A stretch of DNA of 64,000 nucleotides from Lactobacillus xylocopicola (lineage in GTDB: Bacteria > Bacillota > Bacilli > Lactobacillales > Lactobacillaceae). The stretch is from assembly GCF_033096005.1 (NCBI RefSeq), contig NZ_AP026803.1, positions 1,172,001 through 1,236,000 on the forward strand. Direction: 5' to 3'. Numbering within the stretch: position 1 is the stretch's first letter; each line of letters starts with the position of its first letter. Below, piece by piece: positions 35,782 through 50,700 of the stretch. The position numbers and the translations under genes were made by a program. Below the pieces are notes generated by a model. That model searched no databases, had not been told where the DNA came from, and saw only the letters and a list, made by a program, of their open reading frames with translations.

Positions 35782-38700
35782 TTATTTTACTGCTGAATGT
35801 TTAACAAATTTATTGTAACCAACTGTGTAATACTTTTCACCCTGAATTGTAACAGCACTACCATAAGTTTGGATTGTCTTGTTCTTCTTCAAAGCCTTTC
35901 TACCAGCACGGTTACCATATTGATTGTAAACATATGCTTTTGTTCTTAACTGACGACTAGTTCCCGTAATATTTTCACTATCAACGTATTGTCCATCAGA
36001 AATCGCAATAAGCTTGCGCCCGTTAACTTCTTTGCTTGCTCCAGTTGTAATCTTAGAGCCGGCTTTAAGAACTACGTTTCCTAATCGTTTCCCTTCAGCG
36101 TCATAAACGTATGAATTGTGTAAGATTTCAGCATTTGCAGTCACGCCATCAGCTAACACATTATTAGACTCGATCGAAATTGGTCCGAAGTTCTTAGCTT
36201 TGACATAGCGATTGTTACTAATAATGTAGTAAGCCTTACCATGAATCATCACTGGATCACCGTAGGTGTCAACTTCACTGGTCTTTCTCAGTATCTTCTT
36301 TCCAACTCGTTTACCATTTTGGTTGTAAACAAACGAATTGTGCATTAAGACACGTCTCTGCTGAATAGTATTATTAACAGCAATGTAGAGTCCATTATCA
36401 GTTAAGTAGAATTCACGGCCATTGATCTTTTCAGTTCCATAAGTGGCAACTGAAGAACCCTTTTGGGCGATTAACAGGTTAGCCCGCTTACCATCTTTAT
36501 TATAGAAGTATGCATTGTGATAAAGCTGTTTCTGAACTGCATTACCTGGCTTAGTGGCATCACCATTTGAGCCGTTGGAGCCATTCGAGCCATTCGAGCC
36601 ATTCGAGCCATTTGAGCCGTTCGAGCCATTCGATCCATTTGAGCCATTCGAGCCATTATTACCTGAGCCGCCATTGTTTCCTGACCCAGAGTTATTGGAG
36701 CCGTTGGAGCCATTCGATCCATTTGAGCCGTTGGAGCCATTCGATCCATTTGAGCCGTTGGAGCCATTCGAGCCATTTGAGCCATTCGAGCCATTTGAGC
36801 CATTGGAGCCATTCGAACCGTTGGAGCCATTCGAGCCATTGGAATCATTCGAGCCATTCGAACCGTTAGAACCATTTGATCCATTGGAATCATTCGAGCC
36901 ATTCGAGCCATTGGAATCATTCGAGCCGTTGGAACCATTCGAGCCATTTGAGCCATTGGAGCCATTCGAACCGTTGGAGCCATTGGAACCTGAACCGTTA
37001 GAGCCATTCGAGCCGTTATTAGCAGTAATCTTATCAATTGCTGCTATCCCGTTATCTTTGGCATGGTTGATAGAATCAGCATCGGTACCTTTATTGATTT
37101 CGTCTTTGGCAGCGGAAGCAGCTGCGTCAATCGCATCCTTATCCTTTTGCTTTTCAGCATCTGTCTTGCTCTGGTCTTTATCAACTTTGTCTTTGGCAGC
37201 TTGGGCAGCTTGATCTATTGCGGCAATTGCATCAGCCTTTTGTTCATCCAGTGGTTTACCTGGAATATACTGAGCATCAATCGCTTTAATACCAGCATCC
37301 TCAAGATCATTTATATCTTGAGCAGTCTTAGCACGATCAATTGCATTCTGAGCTTTTTCTAATTCAGTCTGGACATTAGCCGTTTGAGTTGCCTTAGCAG
37401 TAGCCGTTAAAGTTACATCACTCGCAATTGCTGCCTTAATGGTATTAGCTTCTTGCAGAAGTGCATCCTTAGCTGCTTGTTTTTGAGCAGTTAAGTCTTT
37501 TGTTACATACTGTGCATGAATTGCAAGGATACCATCATTGTATTCTTTTTGAACAGTCTGAGCATCTAATGCTGCATCAATCTTGTCTAAAGCCTTTTGC
37601 TTTTGCGCATCTACAGCTTTAAGCTGTTTGTCCTTAGTTGCCTGATCTAATGAAGAGTCAGCATTAATGGCTTCCTTCACAATGTCGGCTTCATCATTGA
37701 TTAATTGCTTAGCATAATCTTTCTGATTTGCCAGTGACATTGGATTTGTTACATATTGTGCATCAATGTTTGTAATTCCGTTGGTAAGGGCATCACTAAC
37801 TGCTTGTGCATCCGTAGCATTTTGAATGTTTGCTTTTGCAATCGCAGCTTCATTATCTACAGCAGCAGTTTGAGCAAGTTTAGTCTTATCGTCTATTGAA
37901 GTATCATTAGCGATTTGCTTCTTAGTCTTGGCAGCTTCTTGGTCAATTTCTGCTACAGCCATAGCTTTTTGGCTATCTAAGTTACCATTTGGAATATGTT
38001 GCGCATCAATATCTGCAATTCCACTATTCAATGCAACCTTAATTGTTTGAGCAGAAGTTGCCTTGTCAATTGCTGTCTTAGCTTTCGTAGCAGCATCATC
38101 AACATTAGCCTTTTGCTTATCTTTAGTTGCACGATCAATAGTTGTGTCTGCGTCGATTTCAGCCTTAATCTTCTTAGCTTCAGCTTCAATCTTAGCTTGG
38201 GCAGCTAATTTTTGATCTGAAATTGAAGTTCCAGTTGAAACGTAATCGCCATCAATCTTAGCAATTCCAGCATTAAGCGCTTCTTTAACGCCTTGAGCAT
38301 TGATTGCTTGATCAATTCTAGCCTTAGCAGCAGCAGCATCTTTATCAACGTTAGCCTTTTGCTCAATCTTAGCAGCATCATCTAAGCCTTGATCAGCATC
38401 AATCTTAGCCTTAACCTTAGCTGCTTCATCATCAATTGCCAGTTGTGCGTTCTTCTTTTGATCTGATAATGATGTACCGTTTGTCACGTGATCATTATCA
38501 ATTACAACAAGCGCCGCATTGGCAATATCTTTGACGCTCTGAGCATTAAGTGCTTGGTCAATCTGCTTCTTAGCAGAATCCGCATCTTTGTCAACGTTAG
38601 CTTTTTGAGCTGCCTTTGTTTCACTATCTAAAGTTGGATCGGCGTCAATTTCAGCCTTAATCTTGGCTGCTTCTTCATCGACTGCCGCTTGAGCCTTGGC

Positions 38701-41700
38701 TTTTTGACTTTCTAAGCTACCCATTTCACCTGAAACATGTTGTGCATCGATAGCTGTTACGCCATTGTATACTTCAACCTTGATTTCTTGGGCACTAGTT
38801 GCATTGTCAATTGCAGCCTTAGCCTTGGTTGCTTCTTTATTTACATTAGCCTTTTGCTTAGCCCTAGTTGCATCATCCAAAGTTGGATCTGAATCAATTT
38901 CAGCCTTAATTCTAGCTGCCTCGGCGTCAATTGTTGCTTTAGCATCAAGCTTTTGATCTGATAATGACTTGCTATTAGTCAAGTGATCACTGTTAATCTT
39001 AGCGATTCCTGCAGCCTTAGCATCATTGACACCTTGTGCATTAAGCGCTTGGTCAATCTTGCTCTTGGCAGCAGCAGCATCCTTGTCAACAGTGGCTTTT
39101 TGCTCACTCTTAGCTGCATCATTCAAAGTCTTATCAGCATCAATTGCGTCCTTGACTCTAGCTGCTTCATCATCGATTGCCTTTTGAGCATTCTTCTTTT
39201 GGTCAGCTAGCGGCAGATTACTTGGAACGTGATCGCTATCAACCTTTGCAATTCCAGCATTCTTGGCTTCCTTGATATCAGTGATATTGGTTGCTTGATC
39301 GATCTTGTTCTTCGCATCAGCGGCGTCTTTATCAACCTGAGCTTTTTGCTTAGCCTTAGTTGCATCATCTAAAGTTTCGTCAGCATCAATTTCTGCTTTA
39401 ATCTTAGTTGCTTCATCATCAATTGCCTTTTGAGCGTTCTTCTTTTGCTCTGGGATTGAAATGTTGCTTGGTACATGGTCGCTGTCAATCTTAGCTACAC
39501 CTGCACTTGTTGCATCCTTCACGCCTTGAGCATTGATTGCTTGATCAATCTTGTTCTTCGCATCAGCGGCATCTTTGTCAACCTGGGCTTTTTGCGCATC
39601 CTTTTCAGAATTCTCCAAAGTTGGATCAGCGTCGATTTCTGCTTTAATCTTAGCTGCTTCGTTCTCGATTACTTTTTGCGCATTAGTCTTTTGATCAGCT
39701 AGTGAAACGCTACCTGCAATGTGATCACTATCAATCTTCGCAATACCAGCTGCAGTGGCGTCTTTCACACCTTGGGCATCAGTTGCTTGACTAATATTAA
39801 CTTTAGCTGCGGCTGCATCTTTATCAACCTGAGCCTTTTGAGTTGCCTTAGTTGCATCATCTAAAGTTTCATCAGCGTCAATTTCGGCCTTAATCTTAGT
39901 TGCTTCAGCATCAATTGTAGCTTGAGCATTCTTCTTCTGATCTACTAACGACGTACTATTTGGCACGTGATCGCTATTAATCTTCGCAATTCCAGCATTA
40001 GTTGCATCTTTGACACCTTGAGCATTGAGTGCTTGGTCAATATTAGTCTTGGCTGCAGCGGCATCCTTATCAACCTGAGCCTTTTGGGCTTCCTTAGTTA
40101 TAGTGTCTAAGGTTGGGTCGGCATCAATTTCGGCCTTAACCTTTGAGGCTTCACGATCAATCGTTGCCTTGGCATTAGTCTTCTGATCTGGAAGCGAAGT
40201 TGCATTTGGTACATGATCACTATCAATCTTGTTGATACCTGCATTGGTTGCATCCTTAACACCTTGAGCATCAGTTGCTTTATCGATGTTATTCTTTGCA
40301 GCAGCTGCATCTTTATCAACGTTAGCTTTTTGAGCTGCCTTAGTTACATCATCCAAAGTCTCATCGGCATCAATTTCAGATTTAATCTTAGTTGCTTCGT
40401 CATCAATAGCCTTTTGAGCATTCTTCTTTTGATCAGGTAATGATACGCTGCCTGGGACATGATCGTTATCAATCTTAACAATACCCGCATTGGTTGCGTC
40501 CTTGATACCTTGAGCATCAACTGCATTATTAATGTTAACTTTAGCTGCAGCAGCATCAACATCAACATTACCCTTTTGTGCAGTCTTAGTTACATTGTCT
40601 AAGGTTGGGTCGGCATCAATGGCCGCCTTAATCTTAGCTGCTTCAGCATCAATAGCTGCCTGGGCATTCTTCTTTTGATCTGACAGGGAAACACTGTTCG
40701 GTACGTGGTCGTTATCAATCTTAATAACACCAGCGTCCCTAGCATCATTCACACCTTGGGCATCAGTTGCTTGAGTAATGTTAGCCTTAGCTGCAGTAGC
40801 ATCTCTATCAACATTAGCCTTCTGAATGGTCTTAGCTGCATTATCTAAAGTTGGATCCGCATCAATTTCGGCCTTAATCTTAGCTGCTTCTTGTTCAATA
40901 GCTGCTTGAGCCTTAGCCTTTTGACTGTCCAAACTACCATTTTGACCTGGTACATATTGAGCGTCAATCGCAATTATTCCATTATCAACTGCAACCTTCA
41001 CTTCTTGTGCATTAGTTGCATTATCAATAGCAGTCTTAGCCTTCTTAGCTTCAGTATCAACGTTGGCCTTTTGCTTATCCTTAGTTGCATTATCTAAGGT
41101 TGGATCCGCATCAATTTGACCTTTGACCTTAGTTGCTTCTTGGTCAATCGTGGCCTTAGCATTGGTCTTTTGGTCAGGTAAGGAAATGCTGTTTGGTACA
41201 TGGTCACCGTCAATTTTGACAATACCAGCATCAGTGGCATCCTTAACACCTTGAGCATCAACTGCTTGATCAATGTTAGCCTTAGCTGCAGCAGCATCCT
41301 TATCAACATTGGCCTTTTGCGTTGTTTTTGCTGCACTATCTAGAGTTGGATCGGCATCAATCTCACCCTTAATCTTAGCTGCTTCTTGGTCAATCGTGGC
41401 CTTAGCACTCTTCTTTTGATCAGGTAAGGAAACACTGTTTGGTACGTGGTCACTATCAATCTTAGCTACACCAGCATTTGTTGCATCTTTAACTCCTTGA
41501 GCATCAGTTGCGTTGTTGATGTTAGTCTTAGCTGCAGCAGCATCTTTATCGACTTGCGCTTTCTGGGCTGCTTTGGCTGTATTATCTAAGGTTGGATCCG
41601 CATCAATCTCACCTTTGACCTTGGTAGCTTCAGCATCAATTGTTGCTTGAGCCGCCTTCTTTTGATCAGGTAAGGAAGTGCTGCCTGGCACGTGATCGCC

Positions 41701-44700
41701 ATCAATCTTGATAATACCTGCATTAGTGGCGTCTTTAATGCCTTGAGCATTGGTTGCCTGGCTAATGTTAGCCTTGGCAGCAGCGGCATCAACATCAACG
41801 TTAGTCTTCTGGGCATTCTTAGCTGTTGTATCTAAAGTTGGATCAGCGTCAATTTCGGCCTTAATCTTAGCTGCTTCTTGATCGATAATCGCCTGAGCAC
41901 TCTTCTTCTGATCTGGTAATGAAGTGCTATTTGGTACGTGGTCACCATCAATCTTGACAATCCCGGCGTCCTTCGCATTACTTACGCCTTGTGCATCAGT
42001 TGCTTGGCTAATATTGTTCTTAGCGGCTGTGGCATCTTTGTCAACCTGAGCTTTTTGAGTAGTCTTAGCTGCATCATCCAGAGTTGGATCAGTTTCAATC
42101 TCACCCTTGATCTTAGCTGCTTCGGCATCAATGGCTGCTTGCGCGTTCTTCTTCTGGTCCGGCAGAGAAACACTTCCTGGAATGTGATCGGCATCAATCT
42201 TATTAATACCCGCATCTTTAGCGTCACTTACCCCTTGGGCATCAGTTGCCTGGCTAATGTTGTTCTTAGCGGCTGTGGCATCTTTGTCAACCTGAGCTTT
42301 TTGAGCAGTCTTAGCTGCATTATCTAAAGTGACATCAGCATCGATTTCAGCCTTAACCTTATTGGCTTCGGCGTCAATGGCAGCTTGCGCATTCTTCTTC
42401 TGTTCTGGCAGAGAAACACTACCTGGAATATGATCGCCATCAATCTTAATAATTCCAGCATCAGTAGCATCCTTGACAGCCTGCGCATCGACAGCTTGAT
42501 CAATCTTGGTCTTAGCTGCTACTGCATCTTTATCAACGTTATCTTTCTGTACCTTCTTGGTTGCATCATCTAACGTTGAATCTGCGTCAATTTCACCCTT
42601 AATCTTAGTGGCTTCGGCATCAATTGTTGCTTTGGCATTCTTTTTCTGATCAGGTAATGAAATGCTATTTGGAATGTGGTCGCCATCAATCTTGATAATC
42701 CCGGCATCCTTGGCATCCTTTACGCCTTGCGCATCAGTTGCCTGGCTGATGTTGTTCTTAGCGGCAGTGGCATCTTTGTCAACCTGAGCCTTTTGCGCAT
42801 TCTTGGCAGTGGTATCAAGCGTTGAATCCGCATCAATCTCAGACTTAATCTTAGCTGCTTCCGCATCAATGGCTGCTTGCGCATTCTTCTTTTGATCTGG
42901 TAATGAGATGTTACCTGGAATGTGATCCGCATCAATTTGAGCAATACCTGCTGTAGTTGCGTCCTTGACACCTTGAGCATTGGTTGCCTGACTAATATTA
43001 GCCTTGGCAGCGGCAGCATCTTTATCTACGTTACCCTTTTGAATCTTCTTAGTTGCATCATCTAAAGTTGAATCATTATCAATTTCAGCCTTAATCTTTG
43101 CGGCTTCCGCATCAATGGCCTTTTGCGCATTGGTCTTTTGATCTGGCAGTGATGTACTGTTTGGAATGTGATCTGCATCAATCTTCGAAATACCTGTATT
43201 GGTTGCATCCTTGACACCTTGAGCGTCAGTTGCGTTGTTAATCGCATCCTTAGCTGCGGCAGCATCCTTATCTACCTGACCCTTTTGCGCAGTTTTAGCT
43301 GCATCATCTAAGGTTGGATCTGCATCAATCTCACCCTTGATCTTGGCCGCTTCTTGATCAATTGCCTTTTGGGCATTAGTCTTTTGATCTGGCAGTGACA
43401 CAGTCCCAGGGACGTAATCCGCATCAATCTTAGCAATTCCAGTATCGGTTGCATCCTTGACACCTTGAGCATCAGTAGCATTGTTAATTGCCGTCTTGGC
43501 ATCCGCTGCATCCTTATCAACATTAGCCTTTTGCTTAGTTTTAGTGGCTGCGTCTAAGGTTGAATCGGCATCAATTTGTCCCTTAACCTTGGTGGCTTCA
43601 TCATCAATGGCCTTTTGGGCATTCTTCTTTTGATCTGGCAGGGAAATGCTACCTGGAATGTGGTCACCATCAATCTTGATAATCCCAGCATCCTTGGCAT
43701 CCTTAACACCTTGAGCGTCAGTTGCGTTGTTAATCGCATCCTTAGCTGCTGCGGCATCCTTATCTACCTGACCTTTTTGCGCAGTTTTTGCGGCTGTATC
43801 TAACGTTGAATCCGCATCAATTTCGCCCTTGATCTTGGCTGCTTCATCATCAATTGCCTTTTGGGCATTCTTCTTTTGATCCGGCAGGGAAACACTACCT
43901 GGAATATGGTCACCATCAATCTTGATGATTCCGGCATCCTTGGCATCCTTCACGCCTTGCGCATTGGTTGCCTGAATAATGTTATTCTTAGCAATCGTGG
44001 CATCAGTATCAACTTGACCCTTTTGCTTATTCTTAGCGGCTGTATCTAAAGTTGGATCCGCATCAATTTCATTCTTAACCTTAGCAGCTTCGGCATCAAT
44101 GGCTGCTTGTGCATTCTTCTTTTGATCTGGCAGTGAAACATTGCCTGGAATGTGATCACCATCGATCTTGGCAATACCAGCAGTAGTGGCGTCTTTCACA
44201 CCTTGAGCGTTAGTCGCATGACTGATATTAGCTTTAGCAGCGGCGGCATCAACATCAACATTAGTCTTTTGCGCTGTCTTTTCTTTACTATCCAAAGTTG
44301 GATCCGCATCAATTTCAGCCTTGATCTTAGCAGCTTCGGCATCAATGGCTGCCTGGGCATTGGTCTTTTGATCTGGCAAAGAAACACTACCTGGAATGTG
44401 ATCGCCATCAATCTTGATGATCCCATCACTCTTGGCATCCTTCACGCCTTGGGCATCAGTTGCATTGTTAATTGCAGCTTTAGCAGCAGTGGCATCTTTA
44501 TCGACATTACCCTTTTGGGTGGTTTTGGCTGCATCATCCAGAGTTGGATCTGCATCAATCTCATTCTTAACCTTGGTGGCTTCTGCATCAATGGCAGCTA
44601 TCGCATTCTTCTTCTGATCTGGTAAGGAAATATTACCCGGAATGTGATCACCATCGATCTTGACAATACCATCATCTCTAGCATCTTTAACTGCTTGAGA

Positions 44701-47700
44701 AGTAGTTGCCTGGTTAATCTTATTCTTGGCAGCAGCCGCATCCGTGTCAACATTGTCTTTTTGAATTTTCTTGGTTGCAGCATCCAGCGTTGGGTCGGCA
44801 TCAATTTCATTCTTGATCTTGGTGGCTTCCGCATCAATGGCTGCTACAGCATCTCTCTTTTGATCTGGCAGAGATACACTATTTGGAATGTGGTCACCAT
44901 CAATCTTGATGATCCCGGCTTCCTTGGCATCCTTCACCCCTTGGGCATTAGTGGCGGCATTAATTGCTGTCTTGGCATCAGCCGCGTCCTTGTCCACGTT
45001 AGCCTTTTGAGCTGTCTTTTCTTTACTATCTAAAGTTGGATCCGCATCAATCTCACCTTTGATCTTGGTTGCTTCTTGATCGATTGCCTTAATAGCATCC
45101 TTCTTTTGATCTGGTAGAGAAACATTACCTGGAATGTGGTCACCATCAATAGCTATAATACCAGCATCTTTAGCATCCTTGACCCCTTGAGCATTAGTAG
45201 CACTGTTAATATTATTTTTAGCCGCTGTGGCATCCTTATCAACATTAGCCTTTTGCTTGGTCTTAGTTGCGTCGTCAAGCGTTGGATCGGCATCGATCTC
45301 ACCCTTAATCTTGGTGGCTTCATTATCAATTGCTTTAATTGCATCCGCTTTTTGCTCAGGTAATGTCATGTTGCCTGGGATGTGGTCGCTATCAATCTTA
45401 GCGATCCCGGCATCTCTAGCATCATTAACTCCTTGAGCATCAGTTGCTTGACTAATATTAGCTTTGGCAGTAGTTGCGTCAGTATCAACGTCACCCTTCT
45501 GCTTCTTCTTAGTAGCCGTGTCTAAGGTCGGATCCGCATCAATTTCGGCCTTGATCTTAGTAGCTTCGGCGTCAATGGCTGCTTGAGCATTGGCCTTTTG
45601 ATCCGGCAAGGAAACACTGCCTGGAATGTGATCACCATCTATCTTAATAATACCAGCTTCTTTCGCATCTTTTACCCCTTGGGCATTAGTGGCGCTGTTA
45701 ATGTTTGCTTTAGCTGCAGCGGCGTCATTATCAACATTGTCCTTCTGCTTAGCCTTAGTAGCTGCATCCAGAGTCACATCGGCATCAATCTCAGCTTTAA
45801 CCTTAGTTGCTTCCGCATCAATAGCTTTAATAGCATCTTTCTTTTGATCTGGCAGGGAAATATTGCCCGGAACGTGGTCACCATCAATCTTGATGATGCC
45901 GGCTTCCTTAGCATCCTTGACCCCTTGGGCATCCTTGGCGGTATTAATCGCTGCCTTCGCATCAGCCGCATCCTTGTCCACGTCACCCTTTTGCTTAGCC
46001 TTAGTGGCCGTGTCTAAGGTTTCATCGGCATCAATCTCATTCTTGATCTTGGTAGCTTCCGCATCAATCGCTGCCTTCGCGGCATCCTTTTGATCTGGCA
46101 GGGAAACACTACCTGGAATGTGGTCACCATCAATCTTGATGATCCCAGCATCCTTGGCGTCCTTCACCCCTTGAGCATTAGTGGCGGCATTAATCGCTGT
46201 CTTGGCATCAGCTGCGTCCTTGTCCACGTTGGCCTTTTGCGCTGCCTTTTCTTTACTATTAAGCGTGACATCCGCATCGATATCAGCCTTAATCTTAGTG
46301 GCTTCATTCTCGATCGCCGCGATCGCATCAGCCTTCTGCACTGGCAGGGAAACATTGCCTGGAATATGGTCCGCATCAATTGCGATAATCCCCGCTTCCT
46401 TGGCATCCTTCACCCCTTGGGCATCCTTGGCATTAGTGATGTTGTTCTTAGCGATGGTTGCATCCTTATCCACATTAGCCTTTTGCTCATTCTTAGTGGC
46501 CGTATCTAAAGTGACATCGGCATCGATTTCACCCTTAACCTTAGCGGCCTCGGCATCAATCGCTGCAATCGCGTCAGTCTTCTGTACTGGCAGGGAGATA
46601 CTACCTGGAATGTGGTCGCCATCAATCTTGATGATCCCCGCTTCCTTGGCATCGTTAACCCCTTGAGCATTAGTGGCGCTGTTAATGTTTGCTTTGGCAA
46701 TTGCCGCATCAGTATCAACGTTAGCCTTTTGCTCATTCTTAGTCGCCGTGTCTAAGGTCACATCCGCATCAATCTCGGCCTTAACCTTAGTGGCTTCGGC
46801 ATCAATCGCCGCAATCGCATTCGTCTTCTGCACTGGCAGGGAGATACTGCCTGGAACGTGGTCACCATCAATCTTGACGATCCCTTCATCCTTGGCATCG
46901 ATTACTCCTTGAGCCGTAGTTGCACTGTTGATCTTGTCCTTAGCAGCTGCCGCATCACGATCAACATCGCCCTTTTGCTTGTTCTTAGTGGCCGTGTCTA
47001 AAGTGACATCCGCATCAATTTCGCCCTTAACCTTAGTAGCTTCGGCATCAATCGCCGCAATCGCACTCGTCTTGCGGTCGGGCAGCGAAATGTTACCTGG
47101 AACGTGGTCACCATCAATCTTGATGATCCCCGCTTCCTTGGCATTCTTGACTTGTTGAGCGTTAGTTGCGTTATTAATCGCCGTCTTCGCATCCGCTGCG
47201 TCTTTGTCAACGTCTCCCTTTTGTTTTGCCTTAGCCGCTGCGTCTAGGGTTGTATCGGCATCGATCTCACCCTTAACCTTGGTGGCTTCCGCATCAATCG
47301 CCGCAATCGCTGCCTTCTTTTGATCTGGCAAGGAAACACTACCTGGAATGTGGTCACCGTCAATCTTAATAATCCCGGCTGCCGTTGCGTCTTTAACTGC
47401 TTGGATATTAGTGGCACTATTGATGGCTGCCTTGGCATCCGCTGCGTCTTTATCAACGTCTCCCTTTTGTTTTACCTTGGTTTCATCATCCAAAGTTTCA
47501 TCGGCATCGATTTCACCCTTAATCTTAGTGGCTTCATCATCGATTTGCTTGCTGTAATCTTTCTTTTGTTGATCAAGCGCAATCCCGGCTACGTGGGCGG
47601 CGTCAATCGCTGCAATCCCATCTGCCTTAGCCTGATCAACCTGGGCTGGCAATACTGCCTTGTTGATATTATCTTTGGCAGTTGTGGCCGCCTTGTCCAC

Positions 47701-50700
47701 ATCACCCTTTTGTTTTGCCTTAGTTGCACTATCAAGCGTTGGATCCGCATCTATCTCGCCCTTAACCTTAGTCGCTTCGGCATCAATGGCCGTATTAGCG
47801 GCCTGCTTCTCTACGTCTAAGGGGTGGTATACATAGGTGATTTCATCTGTTCCGTTGGCAAATTCAAAGGCTGAACCTACTGCCACCGTCTGTCCATTCA
47901 CTATCACATGGTCTAAGGCCCAGTTATTGGCATCTGGCGCTGTTGGCAACTTAATTGTTTGCCCCGTTGCTCCTTGAATTACAAATGGTGAATTAGGAAC
48001 AACCTGCTTGCCATTAGTATCTACAAAAGTTGGATTAATCGTTTGCGGATTACCCTCAACATAAATCGTTACGGTTGGGTTATTATCGGATACGACCGTC
48101 GTCTTTGCCTGATTAGGGGCACTAGCTGCGTAGTGATAACCAGCTGGCACATTGTCTTCAGTATAGTACTTGTTTGTCCAGTCAATCGTGTTGCCATAGT
48201 TGGCCGGTGTCACACCACCAGCTGCTTCTGTACCGGTTTGACCTGATAGCGGTGAAGTCAGAATCCGATCTTTATGGTTAACATCAACGTATTGGTAGGT
48301 AACGTTCTGCTTAATCCCGTAGACATAAATCTTATAGGTATAAGTTGTACCTTCCATTGGGGTAAGTCCAACCGACGCCTGTCCATATGTGTCACCATTA
48401 TCGTTATCGTTAGTCGGGTCTCCACCACTTTGAGCATCAGACTTGGCACCAGCATATACTTGCTTACCAATAGCCCACATGTAGCCCTTAGGCATATTCT
48501 TGACAACATTATCTTCTGTAATCAGGGGCAGGTATTGACCAATGTAGGCATCTTTATCGAGCGGAACTTCTACTAGTCCACCAACATTCTTACCATTCTG
48601 GTCAACGTATTGCACATTAACCTTACCAACTGGAATCGCAATCGTCTGCAATTCACGTGTAGTTGGCGTAACAATGTTGGAAACCGCCGTGGTCCCATTT
48701 AAGTCCGTGACCGTGGCTTGGCCATTTCTAACCACCATCCTAGCGAACTTAGCTGTATTGTCTCCCGCAGTACTGTTGGTTTGTGAATTATTTCCTAACC
48801 ACGTCTTAATGTTGGAGTTGTTTAAGGAAACTGTCCCTGCACCAGAAATAATCCCTGCACCAGTTGCGACTGGGTTACCATTACCATCTTGAATGGCCAG
48901 GTGCAACTGCTTGGGTGAAATAAAGGTAACACTGGACGAGTCATTAACCCGAATTACCGAATCGTTATATCTTTGGTTAATATCAAAGGTGGTGCCTGCA
49001 TTGAATACTGCCTGCTGCGTTCCATAGAGCCGAATTGCATTAGGTTGGGTCGTAACAGGGGCCGACAAGTTGAAGTTTTGTCCAAACTTATACTGCGCAA
49101 CCGAATTACCACCCTGCGTTCCGTTTAAGAAGTACTGGAAACCAGTCTGCGTCCACTTAACGTTGTCACCAACGGTTACCCCATTAATGTTGTTGTACAT
49201 CGCTGGGTAGTTAGCTGGTGTCCCGTTATAAGTATAGGCGGTGTTAGAAGAGCCATCACCCATGGTGATCTGATTACCGTAACCAACACTGTCCTGCGGT
49301 GCCACATATGACATATAAAATTCAGAATAACGAATATCGTTACTAGTTCTATTCATAGTAACATGCCCATTGTTGGCAAAGTCAATCATCCCAACGCCAC
49401 GTGTAACCTCGTTTGAGATGTTAAAGACATTGTTGCCTGAGAAGGTAATCTTAGAACCATTAGCCATTAAAACGTGAATTGGGTTATAACCATTAGACGT
49501 ACTGCTGGACAAAGTTACATTATCAATGTTTACTTTAAGCCCTGCACCATTTGATGAATATACCAGCGAGCTAGAGTTCCCATTATTACCCGGGAACCCT
49601 TGTTGGAATTTTCCGTTAGTAATCGTCACCGTTGTCAGGTTAGAATATGGCACACCGACATAGGAGAAAGTCTGCCTATCCAAATCAATCGTATGGCCGT
49701 TACCGTTAACAACTACACTGGCCCCAGCAGCACGGTTGCCAATAGTTCCCCCCGTATAACTGATGTCACTAGTAATATTAATGTAGGTTACACTAGCATC
49801 AGTCCAGGCCGCTGCTAAACTATTAAAATCACTTACGTTTGCTACTTTTTTCTTATACATATCTGGATTCACTATCTGATCAGGAGTGGCAATATTCATT
49901 GAAGTAGGAGTTTTTCCTGCTGGTTTGTCAACATCCTTGTTAAAGTCATCACGTTCGCTGTCTGGGTCAGCGCCAACCGTTACACTCTTTGAGCTATCAT
50001 AACCAGCAACTCCAATAGATCTTGGGTTAGCCGCAAGCTCTGAATTAGCATCATTTGAATTATTAGGCTTAGCGGCCGAGTCATCAGCCAATTTACTCCC
50101 CGAAACATCTGTTGGAATTTCAGCTGTGGGAATGTTAACGGAAGTGTTGGAAGGCTTGGAAGCATCAATCAATGAGCCATAATCTTTAGCCTTAGTAGAA
50201 GATTTCTTTGAAGCAGTGTCATCTGAACCAGATTTCAAAAATGAATTGAGGCCAGAATAAGTTGCTAAACTGCCTTGAGCAGCAGCTTTCGACTTCTTAG
50301 CCTTAAGCTTCTTGGTCTTGGAGCCTGTCTTTTTAGAACGGGCTTTGGCTTTCTTAGCTTTAACTGCCTTAGTTTTGGCAGGTTTGTCTGCTTTTCTTAG
50401 CAAACTAGCTCGATCAACACCTGCTTGATAAGTAGCTGTAATATCAGCACTAGCCTTGTCCAATACTGTCTTAATACCAGCTAAATCAGTCACCGCATTA
50501 ACTTTAGCTTTAGAGTCATTAAGTAGAGCATCAACCGCTTTTATCTGTTTAGCCTTAGTAGCACTGGTTAAGTTCCGATCTCCATTGATCTTCTGCTTAG
50601 TACTAGTAGCCAACGTTTCCAAAGTGTTTAACCCAGTTTGTTTAGCTTCGCTTACTGCTTGGTCGTCAACCTTTTGTTGGGCTGACTTATCAACTCCAAC